This document shows positions 1-12,267 of a stretch of 64,000 nt of DNA, one piece after another (the first letter of the stretch is position 1; each line of letters starts with the position of its first letter). Source of the DNA: Cliona cf. orientalis (Eukaryota > Porifera > Demospongiae > Clionaida > Clionaidae); NCBI GenBank assembly GCA_963930775.1, contig OZ005694.1:2108001-2172000 (forward strand), written 5' to 3'. The position numbers and the translations under genes were made by a program. The notes under the pieces are model-generated. The model searched no databases. It had not been told where the DNA came from and saw only the letters and a program-made list of their open reading frames with translations.

Positions 1-18
1 AGTTGTAAGTGAAAAAAA

Positions 19-675
19 ATGGCTGGTTTATTGTGTATACCGTTTGAGGTGCATGTGTCTATTGTGAGGAAATTGTCATTGAAGGATTGTATTTCGTACA
101 TGCAAGTGTGTACAGTGACTCACGATGTAGTTTGTTATGTATTTGCCCACAGAAAGGAGTTAGACTTTGAGTCTGTTCTATCGGATGAGTCAGGAACTAT
201 TGACCTGCGTCCAGAGGTACTGATGAGAGTTTTGTATGCGCATACCAGGGCTGTGAGCATCATGAATTTTCGCTTGAATCCAAGTTTCAATATGTTAGAT
301 GAATTTAAGAGATATTTTAATTTGTACTGGTCATATAAGGTGGTAGAACCTAACCAGTTTGAACCATACCAGCAGGAAGCTGTAGGACACCCCAGTGGCC
401 ACTTAGACCGTATCAGATATTTGGGTTGTTGTGGTGGAGGGTCAACACGTGATCAATGTCTAGAACTCCATGCCCTATGGGACAGGAACCAATACTGGTA
501 TATGGTATATGGTGGAATGATAATACAGCAGAATGATCAAACCACATCATATCTAAGTAGCACTGAACCAAATTGGAGCTCAGTTGATATTGATGCTCCT
601 TACACTTGGTGTAGGGTGTGTACTGGTGTGTGCAAATGTAACTTTCAGGAAAGTGGAGCTAGTGATGAAAACTAG
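19..675 (+). CDS. F-box-like protein, single-exon ORF
   Basis: A 218-aa ORF runs from an ATG preceded by an A-rich leader to a TAG. The N-terminus (residues about 5-50) has the spacing of an F-box: IPFEVHVSIVRKLSLKDC, then a short helix and VCTVTHDVV. F-box proteins usually recruit substrates to SCF ubiquitin ligases through Skp1; that role is inferred from this motif alone. The rest holds no repeat class I recognise (no LRR, WD or Kelch) but is rich in Trp and Tyr, and the C-terminus is Cys-rich (CRVCTGVCKC), perhaps metal-binding. No intron is evident. The window begins 18 bases upstream, so the promoter and any 5' exon are unseen. Confidence 0.6.
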   Translation: MAGLLCIPFEVHVSIVRKLSLKDCISYMQVCTVTHDVVCYVFAHRKELDFESVLSDESGTIDLRPEVLMRVLYAHTRAVSIMNFRLNPSFNMLDEFKRYFNLYWSYKVVEPNQFEPYQQEAVGHPSGHLDRIRYLGCCGGGSTRDQCLELHALWDRNQYWYMVYGGMIIQQNDQTTSYLSSTEPNWSSVDIDAPYTWCRVCTGVCKCNFQESGASDEN

Positions 676-3040
676 AGATGGTGAAATTACCAATGATTTT
701 GTCCAAGGAGTGTGACTAGTACTCTCTGATTGCATGCATGCTGGTCAGATAGAGTACCACTCTCTGGCACATAATATTGTGCTGGATTGAGTGTTGTCAC
801 AATGATACAGAAGTATTAAATTTATAGGTTTTGTGTTTAATACCTAAATTGACATTAATGTTTATTATGATAATATTATAATATGCTTGTTGTGATTACA
901 TGTGAATGTTGATAGTATTATCAAGTTATAATTTGCATCTGAGTATATACAAGTTGTTGATGTAGACTATTATAATAATTGTTATGACTATTGTTAGTGT
1001 TGCATGGATATAGTAGTGTAGCCGAATAACTGCAGAAAGGTTGTGCGAAGGTATGATGCTGCCAGTTTGAGGACATGCAGTATTATGTGCATGAATTGAG
1101 GTGTTAGTCTCAAATGTGGCACATTATCTGCTTGGCACAGATGTTTCATATTCCGGAAAATTTCTTTAATTCCTCCAGACTGTTGCTTGAGATAATTTAT
1201 GATATATAGGCGGCAGTAACAAGTTTATAGTAAGATCTAAGTAACACAAAAAAGTGATTTTATTATAGGATTTATCATCTAAATGTATGGTGACGACCTT
1301 TACCATGAAATGACACTAAGTTCACTCACTTCTATTATGTATAGTATTTAGGTTAATTAGGTTAAAGTTGAAGTTGAGGGGGGTCGTTTATGCAGTGGAT
1401 GAAAGTGTGTTACCATGCATGGTAATAATAAACATTATTGTAAAGTGTATGTTATGCACAACTTATCAGTATAGTGACAGGCATATGGGCATGTGTGTGC
1501 ATGACATTGTGCTTGTAACCAGGTGTGTAGGATCAGTAGAGGTTATACTAGCGAATGAATTTCATCTCAGATGTACATGTATATGCACAAGTGTCTTACT
1601 AAAGGTATGCATAATAATTATATTATGGATATTGTATTTGAGTAAAAGTCAATATTTGCTGTCTGCATTGATTCTAGTGCTTTAGTGGGTAACCTACGTA
1701 ATTTACCATTAATGTTAAAGTGGGGAAGCCTGCAGCTGGTATGATGCAAGGATAATTTTATATAGGTGAATTAATTCTGTCAAATAGACACCAAGAATAA
1801 GGATTCCTTAAGTAGAACATGATGCAATCAACACATTGTTAATAATAATTATAATATCATCAGTATGATTAATTTTTATTATTAATACCCATGGTGTAGA
1901 TGTGATCCATGATCCAGGGCAAATAATAATAATAATTATACATAACATTGTAGGGACTGTGGGTTTATGTCTATAACAATTCTTGTGTTAATCATAAAGG
2001 ATACATGAAGAGCTCCTAGCGGCTAATTGAGCATGCACCTTGTAGCTAGCCACTATAAAGACTTAGTGTATTTAGTTTGGAGTTTAGCCCTAGTTCGAAC
2101 AGCAATGGGGTTCCGTTTGGGTTTGGGTTGACAAGTATAATACTCAGTATGGGGGGTGGCATTTTCTGGTACAAAAAATTATATGTAATAGACATTGTCT
2201 GGAAGATATCTCTGACAGTATATTAAATTAAGAGTATCAGTATGACTGTCGAATTCAAATTTGGAAACATCGTAATTATATAGTGTAAGTAGGAAACTGT
2301 CATAGGTCACAAATTTGTGCCATACATTGCTCCTAGTGTTGTCCTTAGCTTTTTACTTGCAGATTGACAAAGAGAGGAAGAGAGACAGAAACACTGAGAC
2401 ACATACATAATAGAGAGTGAATTAAGTATTATAGGCTTCTCCTAATCCACTACGCACTGTATGCAGAAATCATTGAAAGTTACATCTCTCTCACTCACTG
2501 GCTGTGTGTATTGGTTCATTGAATCCATTTGATACTTCCTCCCAATTCCCAGTGATTTTGATTGTCTCTAATGTATGCTTAAAGTTGGTAATGATGTGCA
2601 TTGCAATGAGTTTTGTGTGTATGGTGTCATGTGTGCAAGTTGTGGGTAATGTATTACCAGCACTTACATAATAATTGATGGCGTTTGTGGTAGTGGTGCA
2701 TGGTTACATGCATGGAGTATATATATGGTGAATCAGCTAAGTACAGTTTAAAGAGGATATAGATAGTAAGTGTTCCGTTATAATTATTCAGAAGTCATAA
2801 ATATTATTTATATTGTATTATTTAGCTACACATTCATAAGCAGTTCTTTGTCTGCGGGGGAAGGTGGAACTCTTTGTAGTCACCTATCCTGGTTCTTAGG
2901 CATGTTATTTGTGGACATCTGATGGCCATAATGAGTGTAGGTAAAAATTTTTGCCTATACTAAAGCTCCCAAAAAATCATAATAATGCTGAAAATGTGTA
3001 TCTATAGCTCCCAAAGATTATACTCAATTAATTATGATGA
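676..3040. other. Gene-poor AT-rich stretch
   Basis: No convincing exon was found. The 105-aa ORF at 1368-1685 is hydrophobic, low in complexity and has no recognisable domain, so I treat it as chance. The stretch contains a hairpin at 719-757 (GTACTCT / AGAGTAC arms) and many TGCATG/ATAATA simple motifs. Confidence 0.5.
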
Positions 3041-3518
3041 TTTTTTTTTTTTTTTTTTTTTTGTCTATAAAACTTTCTGCATTACAAAGCAGTGGATACA
3101 CAATAGCAAAAGCTAATCGAGTGTGCACCCAGGGAACCAAAAAACAAAAAACAAAAGACAGAATACATACTTAAGTATAGAGCAAACGTTTAAATGAAGA
3201 CAAGGTAGTGGTGCACACCTGGCTATCATCAAGAGAATTCCATGCAGCAATACTACTTGGCACAAATGAATTATAAAAATAATTGGTACGTGCAAATGGA
3301 CATCTAAGAGTGTCAGTTCTAGCTAGTCTCTCCGAGTGAGCTGCCTGCCTCTGAAATATAGCCTCCGGAAAATAGCATAGATTGTGGATGATCTTGTACA
3401 CTTGTGCTAGTTTTAGATGCAACCTTCTTTCACTCAGTCTAGGGATATCAGTTACTTCGAGCATACTGTTATAGTTAGCATCCCATTGATGATAGATAAT
3501 TATGTGATGGCTTAGCAA
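3041..3518 (-). mobile_element. 5'-truncated LINE, reverse-transcriptase C-terminus with poly-A tail
   Basis: The minus strand from about 3518 to 3171 encodes the characteristic end of a non-LTR retrotransposon ORF2: a segment with RLSERRLHLKLAQVYKIIHN, then FARTNYFYNSFVPSSIAAWN and a closing SSFKRLL before the stop. Jockey/CR1/RTE-type proteins typically end in this 'SxxxWNSLxxxxxxxxxLxxFKxxL' pattern. About 110 bp beyond the stop, the plus strand has 22 consecutive T (3041-3062), which is the poly-A tail of the copy. The 5' part is missing, as in ordinary truncated insertions. No protein of its own is expected. Confidence 0.75.
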
Positions 3519-3764
3519 TATTTTTATGATGTATAGAGTGTGTTGTTTTTTGTAAGAATTGGGTGAAGTATTGCATTATTTATTTGCATGTTATTGTGTA
3601 AAGATTCCATGTTTGTGGCATACACAGGAAGTTCTAATATTAATCTCTAATCACATGCACTAGTGATGTAATAATGCATAATGAGGTGCATCCTTGTGGT
3701 ATATAAGAAAGCAGTGCTCCAGAGGGTGACAGGTGAAGTTATTTGAGAAAAAAAAATAATATAA

Positions 3765-4210
3765 ATGGCTGAGTCAAAAGTACCTCAAGAGTGGCAATTT
3801 TTGCACAGTTTGACACCCAAAGAATTAGACGAATTACTATTTGGTAAGTGTGATGGGTGCATGATGCCATGTATTAAGGAAATAATATAATAGAAGATGC
3901 ATAATATTGACCATCTGCTGCATGTATGTATGCAGCAGTTGTTGGGGATGTATGTGTACTATGTATAGACAGAATAACAAGTGCTTGAAGGATATATTGT
4001 GGTGTTATGTAATTATGAGTTGTGGATGTGTTAGGTGACAATCCAAGAATTCCAGGAAGGTTGGAAGAAAGTAATTCAGGAGAAGGAGCTACATGTAAAT
4101 ATAATATGAGAAAGGTTTGTGAATGACTGAAATTGGTTAGGAATAAAATAATATTATACTAAGGTTTACAGGATAAGGGAGGGAAGAGTAAGAAAGGAAA
4201 AATGAAATGA
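3765..4210 (+). CDS. Small three-exon gene, 65-aa basic-tailed protein, function unknown
   Basis: Three short exons join in frame: 3765-3843 (ATG, donor GTAAGT), 4035-4114 (acceptor TTAG, donor GTTTGT) and 4172-4210 (acceptor TTACAG, stop TGA). Exon lengths 79, 80 and 39 nt give a phase-consistent 66-codon frame. The protein begins MAESKVPQEWQFLHSLTPKE, has an acidic/hydrophobic N-terminal segment (LTPKELDELLFG), a polar middle and a Lys-rich tail (DKGGKSKKGKMK). AATAAA lies at 4316-4321, about 105 bp past the stop, as a plausible polyadenylation signal. I recognise no family. The tail could be a nuclear or RNA-binding signal, which is inference. Each exon is too short to stand out as an ORF; the splice signals and shared phase are the evidence. 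Confidence 0.55.
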
Positions 4211-4730
4211 CTGTGATATTGACTGTTCACACAAGTAGAGACGGCAATGTATGGAACATAATTATAATACAGTGTACATAATATTATGTTATACATTTGT
4301 AGTTTGAATATGTGTAATAAATGATCACTATAGTATTATTGTGTGTATGCACAATCAAGATTACAAAATTTGGATAATTATTAATAGTCGTAAAGTGTTT
4401 ATAATATTATTGTAGGTATAGAGTGACCTAAGTAATACAATGTGTGTGTGTAATGTTAATTATGCATGTGTTTGTGTGAGTGCATGTGTGCGTATTGGCT
4501 CTGAATGTGATTTGTAATTGCCTATACCAAGCATCAACTTTGGGTATGGCAATAATCTGCAGCTAGTGTCATTCCCAGGGTCCCCCTGTCCTTTTCTCAC
4601 TTTTTGTTAATATTCGTGTGTGCAGATAATATTACACACAAAATGTGGTAGGGGGAGCTTTGGAACAAGGCTTCTAATCTGCTGTGTGCATGATTGTAGA
4701 TACCATAATTAAACCCTGCATAGTAACCAT

Positions 4731-5168
4731 TAGGGGTAGGTAAATTATGCTAATTTATTGCCTATAGTGCTATTCTCAAATGCTCAAAAATGCCTAATAA
4801 TGAATGGTCAAGAAGTGTACCTATAATTCCCACTACATTGCCTATTATGCTCAAGTGTGAATTGACTATATTATAATACAAACTGATAATATGAGACATA
4901 AGGAGACTCAGTTACACCATCATCGAGTGTATAGCCATAATTTCAATGTTACATATGTTGAGATTTGAAAGTGGGTACCAGCTGCTTGATCAACACTTTG
5001 CCAGTCTATAATATGTAGTCCAGGCTTTTTAACAAAGGTTAATTAACAGCTACTAGGTTGCATGCAAAATTATGCCAGTTGATGCCTATATATAATGCCA
5101 GCAAATACTTATACACATGCACCTATTATGCAAATTATGCCAGCATAATTAAATTTTATCAATCCCTT
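4731..5168. mobile_element. hAT-like MITE with 8-bp target duplication
   Basis: The 438-bp block is flanked by identical 8-mers GTAACCAT (4723-4730 and 5169-5176). Its ends are imperfect inverted repeats: left TAGGGGTAGGTAAATTATGC, right (reverse complement) AAGGGATTGATAAAATTT followed by AATTATGC. It has no coding capacity. The 8-bp duplication and TAGGG-like terminus fit hAT-type non-autonomous elements. Confidence 0.6.
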
Positions 5169-5176
5169 GTAACCAT

Positions 5177-6453
5177 GCACAAGGTCAGGTAGATAGCTTC
5201 ACTGACAATGGAGCCATTGTAGTACTGTTAAACTAACAGTAATCATCATATGAATTAGCAAAATGTATAATAATATTTTTATGATTGTTACCATAGTGTC
5301 CCAGGTAAGTACCATGGGTGCTTAAACATATCTCATGATTTTGGCTGACATGGGTGCATGCATATACCCGGGATATAAATTTCATTATGTTTGTATGGAA
5401 GCTGCTACACTGATCCCTAAATTGAAATGCAGTACCTGGAAAATTGCCCAGGAAAGTATAATATTATATAACTTGGGTGTAATAATCTATTAATATGATA
5501 ACAAATGAAACATGTTATGCTTTATCATAATATTTAGGGATTGTTGTTCATTTGCTGTGTCACAATATTATGTTGTAGTTGCTATGTTGGCTGTGAAGTT
5601 AAAAAATTATACATGATATAATTATGTGCATACATGGTGGAATTGATACACTGTTCATGAATGCATGTGCAGACTGGTCAATAAGTGAAGAGGCTGGGTT
5701 GCATGCATGGAATCATATTATTATACAGCTTAAAGCATTACTGCCAGCTATAAGGGAGAGCTAGTTTGTGCTTGTCAGGAAATTATCAGGAGAGCTATTA
5801 TGGTGTGGTTAAGTATGAATGGAATGTTACAGTTTAGATAACCACATGAAATACCTAATTAATTTTGGCTTGTTAATAGGCTAAGCCTATGCTATAATGT
5901 TGTACATAAGATTAAATATGTGTGTATGATTGTATAACAATAAATTAAATAGGACATTGTGTACCACTAGATAATACTGCTGGAGTATACAAAAAAGATT
6001 TTTATAGGTGTACAATGCATGTGTGGTATCACATTATTAAGAATTATGAGGTTACCTGTTGTACACTATGTGCATGCATGGTGCAATTATTAATGTACAT
6101 GCTGAGGTCATGATTATTTTTTTTGGTCTTTGTTATTCAATTGCTGAAAGATTAATTGCAACACTGAGCATAATATGCACCATGCTATAGAGTTTACATG
6201 TGTGCATGAATAATGCTAAACGTGCACCACAAAAAAAATAAAGGAATGATCCCATGAATTTAGAGCTGTAACAGTTTGAACTGTTCAAAAGGGTATCAGT
6301 GATGAATCAATGATAATAATAATAATTATTATTATGATTCAATGTGATAATTAAAATAGCAAATCATGGCTACCAAATTTGAAAAAAATTGATGACTCAG
6401 AGTTTTAATGGCATGACATTGTAATGATGATGGGGCACTCATCTGATCGATTC
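5177..6453. other. No gene seen
   Basis: AT-rich sequence with ATAAT/TGCATG simple motifs. No ORF with coding character and no clear splice-bounded exon were found. Confidence 0.45.
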
Positions 6454-7610
6454 TCACTGCATGGGTGGAGGAGGTATATGTGACAGGGTGATGGCGCCAG
6501 GGGTGGTGAGGGTGTCATCTTGAAAATAGTTGATGACTTGGCGGGCGTGGATTTGTATCTGTATTTAAGTAGCAGGAATGCAAAAATAAAAGGTCAATAA
6601 AAGTGCATGGGTATGTTCAAGTTTAATTTCCTGATGATCATAGTATTGCAACTTACATTTCCATAGGGTCGGAATCTACGTCTTCCCCTGCCACCTCTGC
6701 GACCCCGACCTCCTCCCCGACCTCCTCCACCACCTCCTCCGCCACCTCCTCCACCACCTCCTCCACCACCTCCTCCACCACGGCTCCTGAAAGGTGGTTG
6801 GCCTGGCTGTGACCTCAAGCTTACTCTGGGAGACCCATGCTCAATGGAGACACCTGGTCCACTTGCAGTTATGCTCATTGGGGAGTTGGGGACCTGAAAA
6901 TTGACCTCCGATGGAGCTGGACTGCTCAGGTGTAGCGGTGAGAGTATGGGGGGTAGGCTCGGCACTGACGAAACACTGGCACTACCAAAGCTGGGAAGAG
7001 AACCATTGGCTATGGTTGACTGCTGAGTGGTAGTAGCAGCTGTGAATCCGCTGGGACCCGGATCACCAGGACTGTTGAGTGAGAGGTGACTTGGGTCGGG
7101 TACTCCATTAGCCAATGAGCGAGGTAGTTGCGAATCCGGGGTGACTTCTCTGAATAGGTCAGACAGATCAGGAAAATCCAAATCATCTAGTATAAAAAAG
7201 GATTGAACAAAATAATAAGTAAATTTTAAACAATTTAGAAATTCTATAGGTATACCATGCAGCCTGCAGTTGGACTGAGAAATGCAGTGATGTCTATTAT
7301 GGCGGAATTATGACCTCTAAGCTGTATACACTATATTAGTAATTTTGATCACATGAGTGGACAGAATGGGTCAAAGATCAGGTACTAGTAGGTACAAGCG
7401 CCAGCTGAAAAGCTGGTGGTGTTGAATTGGACAAAAAGAATGTCTGAATGCGCATGCGCTCATGAGGCTTGTATGAGTCTGAAGACTCGATCGCAGACTG
7501 AATTAGTTACTCAGTAGTAGCTAGTCTAAGAGTGAGGACTTACCGAGGTTGCTGTCATGATCCTCTGTGATGTCTCTATCTTCCGATCCGTCGTCTGAGT
7601 ACCTCGACAT
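6454..7610 (-). CDS. Three-exon gene, acidic / Pro-Ser-rich / RGG-rich protein
   Basis: Minus-strand exons are 7610-7544 (ATG to donor GTAAGT), 7186-6657 (acceptor CTAG, donor GTAAGT) and 6558-6454 (acceptor ATACAG, stop TGA). Lengths 67, 530 and 105 nt keep one frame and give 233 aa. The N-terminus is acidic (MSRYSDDGSEDRDITEDHDS) and continues across the splice into DDLDFPDLSDLF. The middle is Pro/Ser/Thr-rich. Next comes an uninterrupted glycine tract and an RGG/GRG arm (RGGGRGRRGGRGRRRFRPYG), typical of arginine-methylated RNA-binding regions. The last exon encodes a compact tail, IQIHARQVINYFQDDTLTTP then AITLSHIPPPP. The glycine tract is a GGN codon microsatellite and may vary in length. 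An in-frame extension upstream to 7757 exists, but I prefer the ATG at 7610. Family not recognised; RNA or chromatin binding is inferred from the RGG arm. Confidence 0.65.
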
Positions 7611-9487
7611 GGTGCTGAAGTGCTTGGACTGAATCGTCTGAGTGCTCGAGCTCTTTAAGTTCGGCCGCTTAGATTCCTGAGCGAGCAGGGAGGGTATGCA
7701 AGTGCAGAACGTCGCTGCGAAAGTAGGTTCTGTAACAGATAGTTCCGTGCCAGTCACCGTAGGTAGCTACTCTGTCAGATGCTGAAGATATTTTTGTTGT
7801 TGACTGAATTAGAAGGGTTGTTCACTTCTGCACAGAGGAAGCTGCAGCGAAGAAGCGCAACAGGTAAGCGGATGCCAGAAGATGGTTTTTATAGACTCCC
7901 TTACGTGGAATGACGGACATCCTTGAAATTCAAATACTACCTACTGTATAATGAAGCTGTGCATGTACATGTATTACATAATTGGAATGCCAGGAGTGTT
8001 CTGTGGGAGGTCAGGGATTCCTATTATACTAAAGTTAGTGCACAGGATGATGCATGACCTCTACATAGGCCTGGTCCAATAATTAAATTAATATAAGTAG
8101 TAGATGATATGCGGTGATAGATGTAAACGTTTATATATAGCTACATGGCTGCTTACACTAATTTAAAATATTGCATGCGCAGCCATGCAGATGCTATATA
8201 TAGGCCTATATTATTATAGGTATATTAGTCACTTGATTATGGTATAGCTAGATGCGTCTGTCAGCTATAGAGCTATATTGCAGGTAAAATTATTAATTGT
8301 AGGAATAAATATAATGTGTGTTGATTCTTGCTTGTTAACATTTGCAGCGTGCTTTATAATATTGGCTCCGTGCTGGAATGGCTTGGCCAATCCTATATGA
8401 GAACTTAGAAAAAATTAATATCGACAAGTGAATAAATAAATCAAAGCATAAAGCGAGATTTGAACCCGCTACATTCTGTTCCAGATGCACACAAGAGCCC
8501 CAACGACTATATTATCACTGCTGTTGTCCCTGCATGCTGCCAATCATTATTTCCCCCCTATCATAGACAAACACAGACAAACACTAGAGAGTAATCCAGC
8601 TAACCATTGGTAACGTATCCCCATGGCAACCCCCCCCCCCAAGCCCTCCCACCTATACATACATTAGTATACATTATACCATTGTTGCGTGCATTTTGTG
8701 CAGATGTCGCACCTCCCTATGGCCATTCCAGCATGGAGCCATTGTGGCACACTACAGCTTATAATATTATATATAATAATTTTTTGAAGGCTGGCATATA
8801 ACAATATTGTAGCTGCATGCTATTGACTTATTTCGTTGATATGGAGTGTGCATGCATGGGTATACATAATGGTAAACAAAGCAATGTTGCTAAAACTGTA
8901 AATAATTAAAAGTAAGTGGTGGCAGGGAAGATTAGCAACATGTGCACGTATATATAGCTTATGTTGTAATTAAAACAATAATAAAAATTTAGCTAATATT
9001 TTCATTGCTATAGATACAAAGTGATGTGGGGAAGGAGGGAAGAAGAGTAAATTAAATAGCGGTTGGGTGGGGGGGGGGGGAAGAGGGGGACTCACTGCAC
9101 TATATATTAGCTATATGGAAATCCATATGATATAGCAATTTTGTATTGTGTATACATTGATTTGGATCCACAACAGAATGAATTAATATGCTTGCAACCT
9201 TGAATATGCACACATGCATGCATGGATTTGATGTGAGGGCTAGTGTTTTTGATGAGCAGGCATTATTTAGAGTCACAGTTAAATTTGCCCCAGTGAGGTG
9301 GTATATAGTAAACATTTGTGAATCAATTATTAATAGATGAGAACAAATAATAATAATATTATTATGCTTTAATAATATTATGATCACCTCATGCAGTGAC
9401 AACGTCAGAATAGTATATTATTGTGGTGTACTTAAGTCCATACAACCCCTATAGTCCTTCAAGTAGATAGTGACTGGGTGTACTATA
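7611..9487. other. Promoter side of the RGG gene, then gene-poor sequence
   Basis: Just upstream of the RGG gene the sequence is less AT-rich, which suits a promoter, but no defined site could be assigned. Further on are a C-homopolymer (about 8629-8640), a G-homopolymer (about 9068-9080) and a SINE fragment (8450-8512). ORFs here look like chance. Confidence 0.4.
8450..8512 (-). repeat. tRNA-derived SINE fragment
   Basis: On the minus strand a B-box-like GGGTTCAAATCTC follows an A-box-like TAGTCGTTGGGG at tRNA-like spacing. No intact cloverleaf could be drawn, so this is a SINE head or decayed tRNA rather than a functional gene. Confidence 0.4.
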
Positions 9488-9601
9488 AATAGGAGATACA
9501 TAGCTACTGCATGTACTGACCAGCAAACGGGCAATGCCGTTACATAAAATGGGAGATACATACTACATGTACTGGTCAACTAGCAAACAGGCAATGCCGT
9601 T
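9488..9601. repeat. Two-copy tandem repeat, about 60 bp
   Basis: Two adjacent copies share GGAGATACATA, CATGTACTG, CAGCAAAC and GGGCAATGCCGTTA / AGGCAATGCCGTTA in the same order, with small indels. Confidence 0.6.
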
Positions 9602-9834
9602 ATACATATACACTCAAGGAATAGAGAGTCTGAGTCAGTGAGTTTCTCTTTCTCAGTGATGAACAGAATCTCGATCTGTCTGACTTTTAATAGTTATACT
9701 TTAGCTATAATATACATGTAGTTACAGAATATATCACTGGCATAGCTGCATGGTATTACATGCAGAGTCAATAATATAATAAAAATATTATCTATCAAAG
9801 GGTTATTTTAATAGCTTTCTGTAGCTTGGACAGT

Positions 9835-10286
9835 GCGGGTAATTTTCGTGGGGGCTAATTTTTGTGAAAAGTCTGAAAAGGCCCACAAAATTATTAATTT
9901 TCGTGGTTTAAAATTTCGTGACAGCAACCAGTCCAGGGGCGTGGCACTGCTGCACAAGCAATAATGTAATCTATACATGTGCTCTTGATCTTCTTTGTTA
10001 TAATCCACACCTATACAGAGACTTTGACAAATCTAAGGATGAGATAGAAGAATATTAGTGTCGAAGACGCTATCAGCTGGATGACAATTAATGGCTACTA
10101 TACGTTGGTTGCTAATACTAGAAAGTGTTGGCGGGGCTCCCACGATGTTTGTGGCCACATCCATCATCATGGACATGAGCTTGCAGATCACCATAGGCAT
10201 TAATTTTCGTGGGTGGGAAAATTTCGTGACTGCCAAATCAACTACGAAAGTAACAAAAATTAGAACCCAATGAAAATTATCCGCCA
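9835..10286. mobile_element. MITE with long imperfect inverted ends (TAATTTTCGTGG family)
   Basis: The left end reads GCGGGTAATTTTCGTGGGGG and then CTAATTTTTGTGA. The reverse complement of the right end reads GGCGGATAATTTTCATTGGG and then CTAATTTTTGTTA. Internal blocks AATTTTCGTGG and AAATTTCGTGAC are also repeated in opposite orientation. No coding sequence; the ORFs on both strands are by-products of the inverted structure. Confidence 0.55.
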
Positions 10287-10601
10287 TACATGGTATCACA
10301 TGCAATAGATGGAATGAGGGATACTAGTAACCTCGTCCCCATGCAGGCTCCCGTCATGCTCTGCACGCAACATTGAGAACATGATGGGAGCCTGGGGAGA
10401 GGTTAGGATACCATAGTAATTGACATGATATAATTGGAGTGTATACTGTTACAATCCTGTATAATATTACAATTATTATACTGAGGTATGCTGAATTACA
10501 TAATACTGACAGTCTGTGATGCAGGATTGTATAATGGGGAGGTAGGAGTGAAGCAGTAGTCAGACAAGGTGGGAGAGTATATAAAGAGCTCAGGATATTA
10601 T

Positions 10602-10795
10602 AGTGTTTCTTTAGGGACATGGGAAGAATGGCAGTAGTAAAGAGACCAACATGCTTTGAAGGATCTGTTAGGGAGGAGACATGGTTAGATAAGCAAGGTG
10701 TGAAGTGTACCAAGGAGTCAGGTGCACACACCATAAAGATGCAGCAGCTGCAAAGGGCTGCATGCATGGAATTTAATAAGTCAGGTACTAGGTAT
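10602..10795 (+). repeat. Dispersed duplicated block, copy 1
   Basis: Shares long identical stretches in the same order with 11380-11570, for example TTTAGGGACATGGGAAGAA, GAGACATGGTTA and AAGCAAGGTGTGAAGTGTAC. The 60-aa ORF here is not maintained in the second copy, which stops early, so I do not call it coding. Confidence 0.55.
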
Positions 10796-10886
10796 AGCTA
10801 GTACATGTTTTAGTTGGTGGTTGAAATGTATGCTCAGTGTCTCTTTCACTCTTCTTGATTCATTCTCTCTATCTCTATAGCTCCCT

Positions 10887-11012
<126 letters not shown>

Positions 11013-11379
11013 GTCTCTCTCTCAGTCTGTTCCCTCTGTTGCTCCCTCTCCTCTATCTCATACAATGTCATGCAGAATCTCTTTCACTTTCAAATAGCAA
11101 TCATACCAAGAATTAGCTTCACAGGTGGTAATTAAATTCAAGTGTATGCTTACTTTGCTGTAGCATATTATATACTGGGATTTGAAGTGATGCACATGTA
11201 ATAGTGGAGTATATAATAGTGTTGGCAAAAATTATTGATTAAAAATTGTTTAATGTATATAGGTATAGAGGCATCTAAACTAAAGATTCAGTTTGATAGG
11301 GAGGCCCAGGACAACATTATACTGTGGCAGGTAGGGAATTTCAAGTAGATTTTGATGTGACAGTAAAAAGGGTATCATA

Positions 11380-11570
11380 TAGTTTATTTAGGGACATGGG
11401 AAGAAGGATAGGCAGAAAAGAAAATATGCTTTGAAGGGTATGTAAGGGATGAGACATGGTTATAGATAAGCAAGGTGTGAAGTGTACCAAGGAGTCACGT
11501 CCCTAGCCCAGAGATGCAGCTGCAGGTGTTATAGTAGCTGCAATGAGGTTAGTAAGTCAGGTACAGCTAC
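11380..11570 (+). repeat. Dispersed duplicated block, copy 2
   Basis: Diverged copy of the block at 10602-10795, in the same orientation about 775 bp downstream, with several small indels. Confidence 0.55.
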
Positions 11571-11978
11571 ATGCACAGCACAAAATATTATAGTATACAG
11601 CCAGACTTAATTTAAGGTTTGCATGGTAGTTGGAACATCCATGCTAAAGAAATTAAAATATTAATATGCAGCTGTAGGTAGCTATATATCTTTCCGTCTA
11701 CCTTAAATTTCTTTCTCACTCACTTTCGCAGTGTTTAAAATTCCCTGTCTCTTTGAAATTCTCTCTCATCTGGATTTTCTCAGTGATGTATATATGGATG
11801 ATCGCTTTCACTTTCACGTAGCAATGTGTCAGCATGCAGCTGTATAGGTGGTAGCAATGCATGGCGTCTCTAGGCAATTGTTTAACCGGGTGCAAGTTAT
11901 TGAAAGCAACTGCACAGGTGGATACATAAAACTAGTGGAAGTGTACTATAGTATACATTGTACTATTCTATATAGAGT

Positions 11979-12262
11979 CAGGGTTTCATCCAGTGGGGGG
12001 ACAGGGGGAAGCTTCCCCCCCCCCCCAAACTCCCTAGCTTCCCCCCCTCAGAATTTGAGTTTAAGTAAATTAAGCATCAAAATATCACAAGTCACCAAAT
12101 CGAGCCACTAGCATTTGTTTTTGATCAAAAACTACCCAAAACCATCTGGAGGAATTAAAAAAAAACTCTCCTATAAATACGTCCCAAGAACTTGGCGTGC
12201 TAAATACGCCCACTCATTTATCGCGCTTCCACCCCTAATTTTTGTCGCTAGATGAAACCCTG
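11979..12262. mobile_element. 284-bp MITE, CAGGGTTTCATC termini
   Basis: Ends are CAGGGTTTCATCCAG and, inverted, CTAGATGAAACCCTG. The element is flanked by AGAGT on both sides (11974-11978 and 12263-12267). The interior has a GGGGGAAGCTTCCCCC palindrome. No ORF of interest. Confidence 0.6.
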
Positions 12263-12267
12263 AGAGT

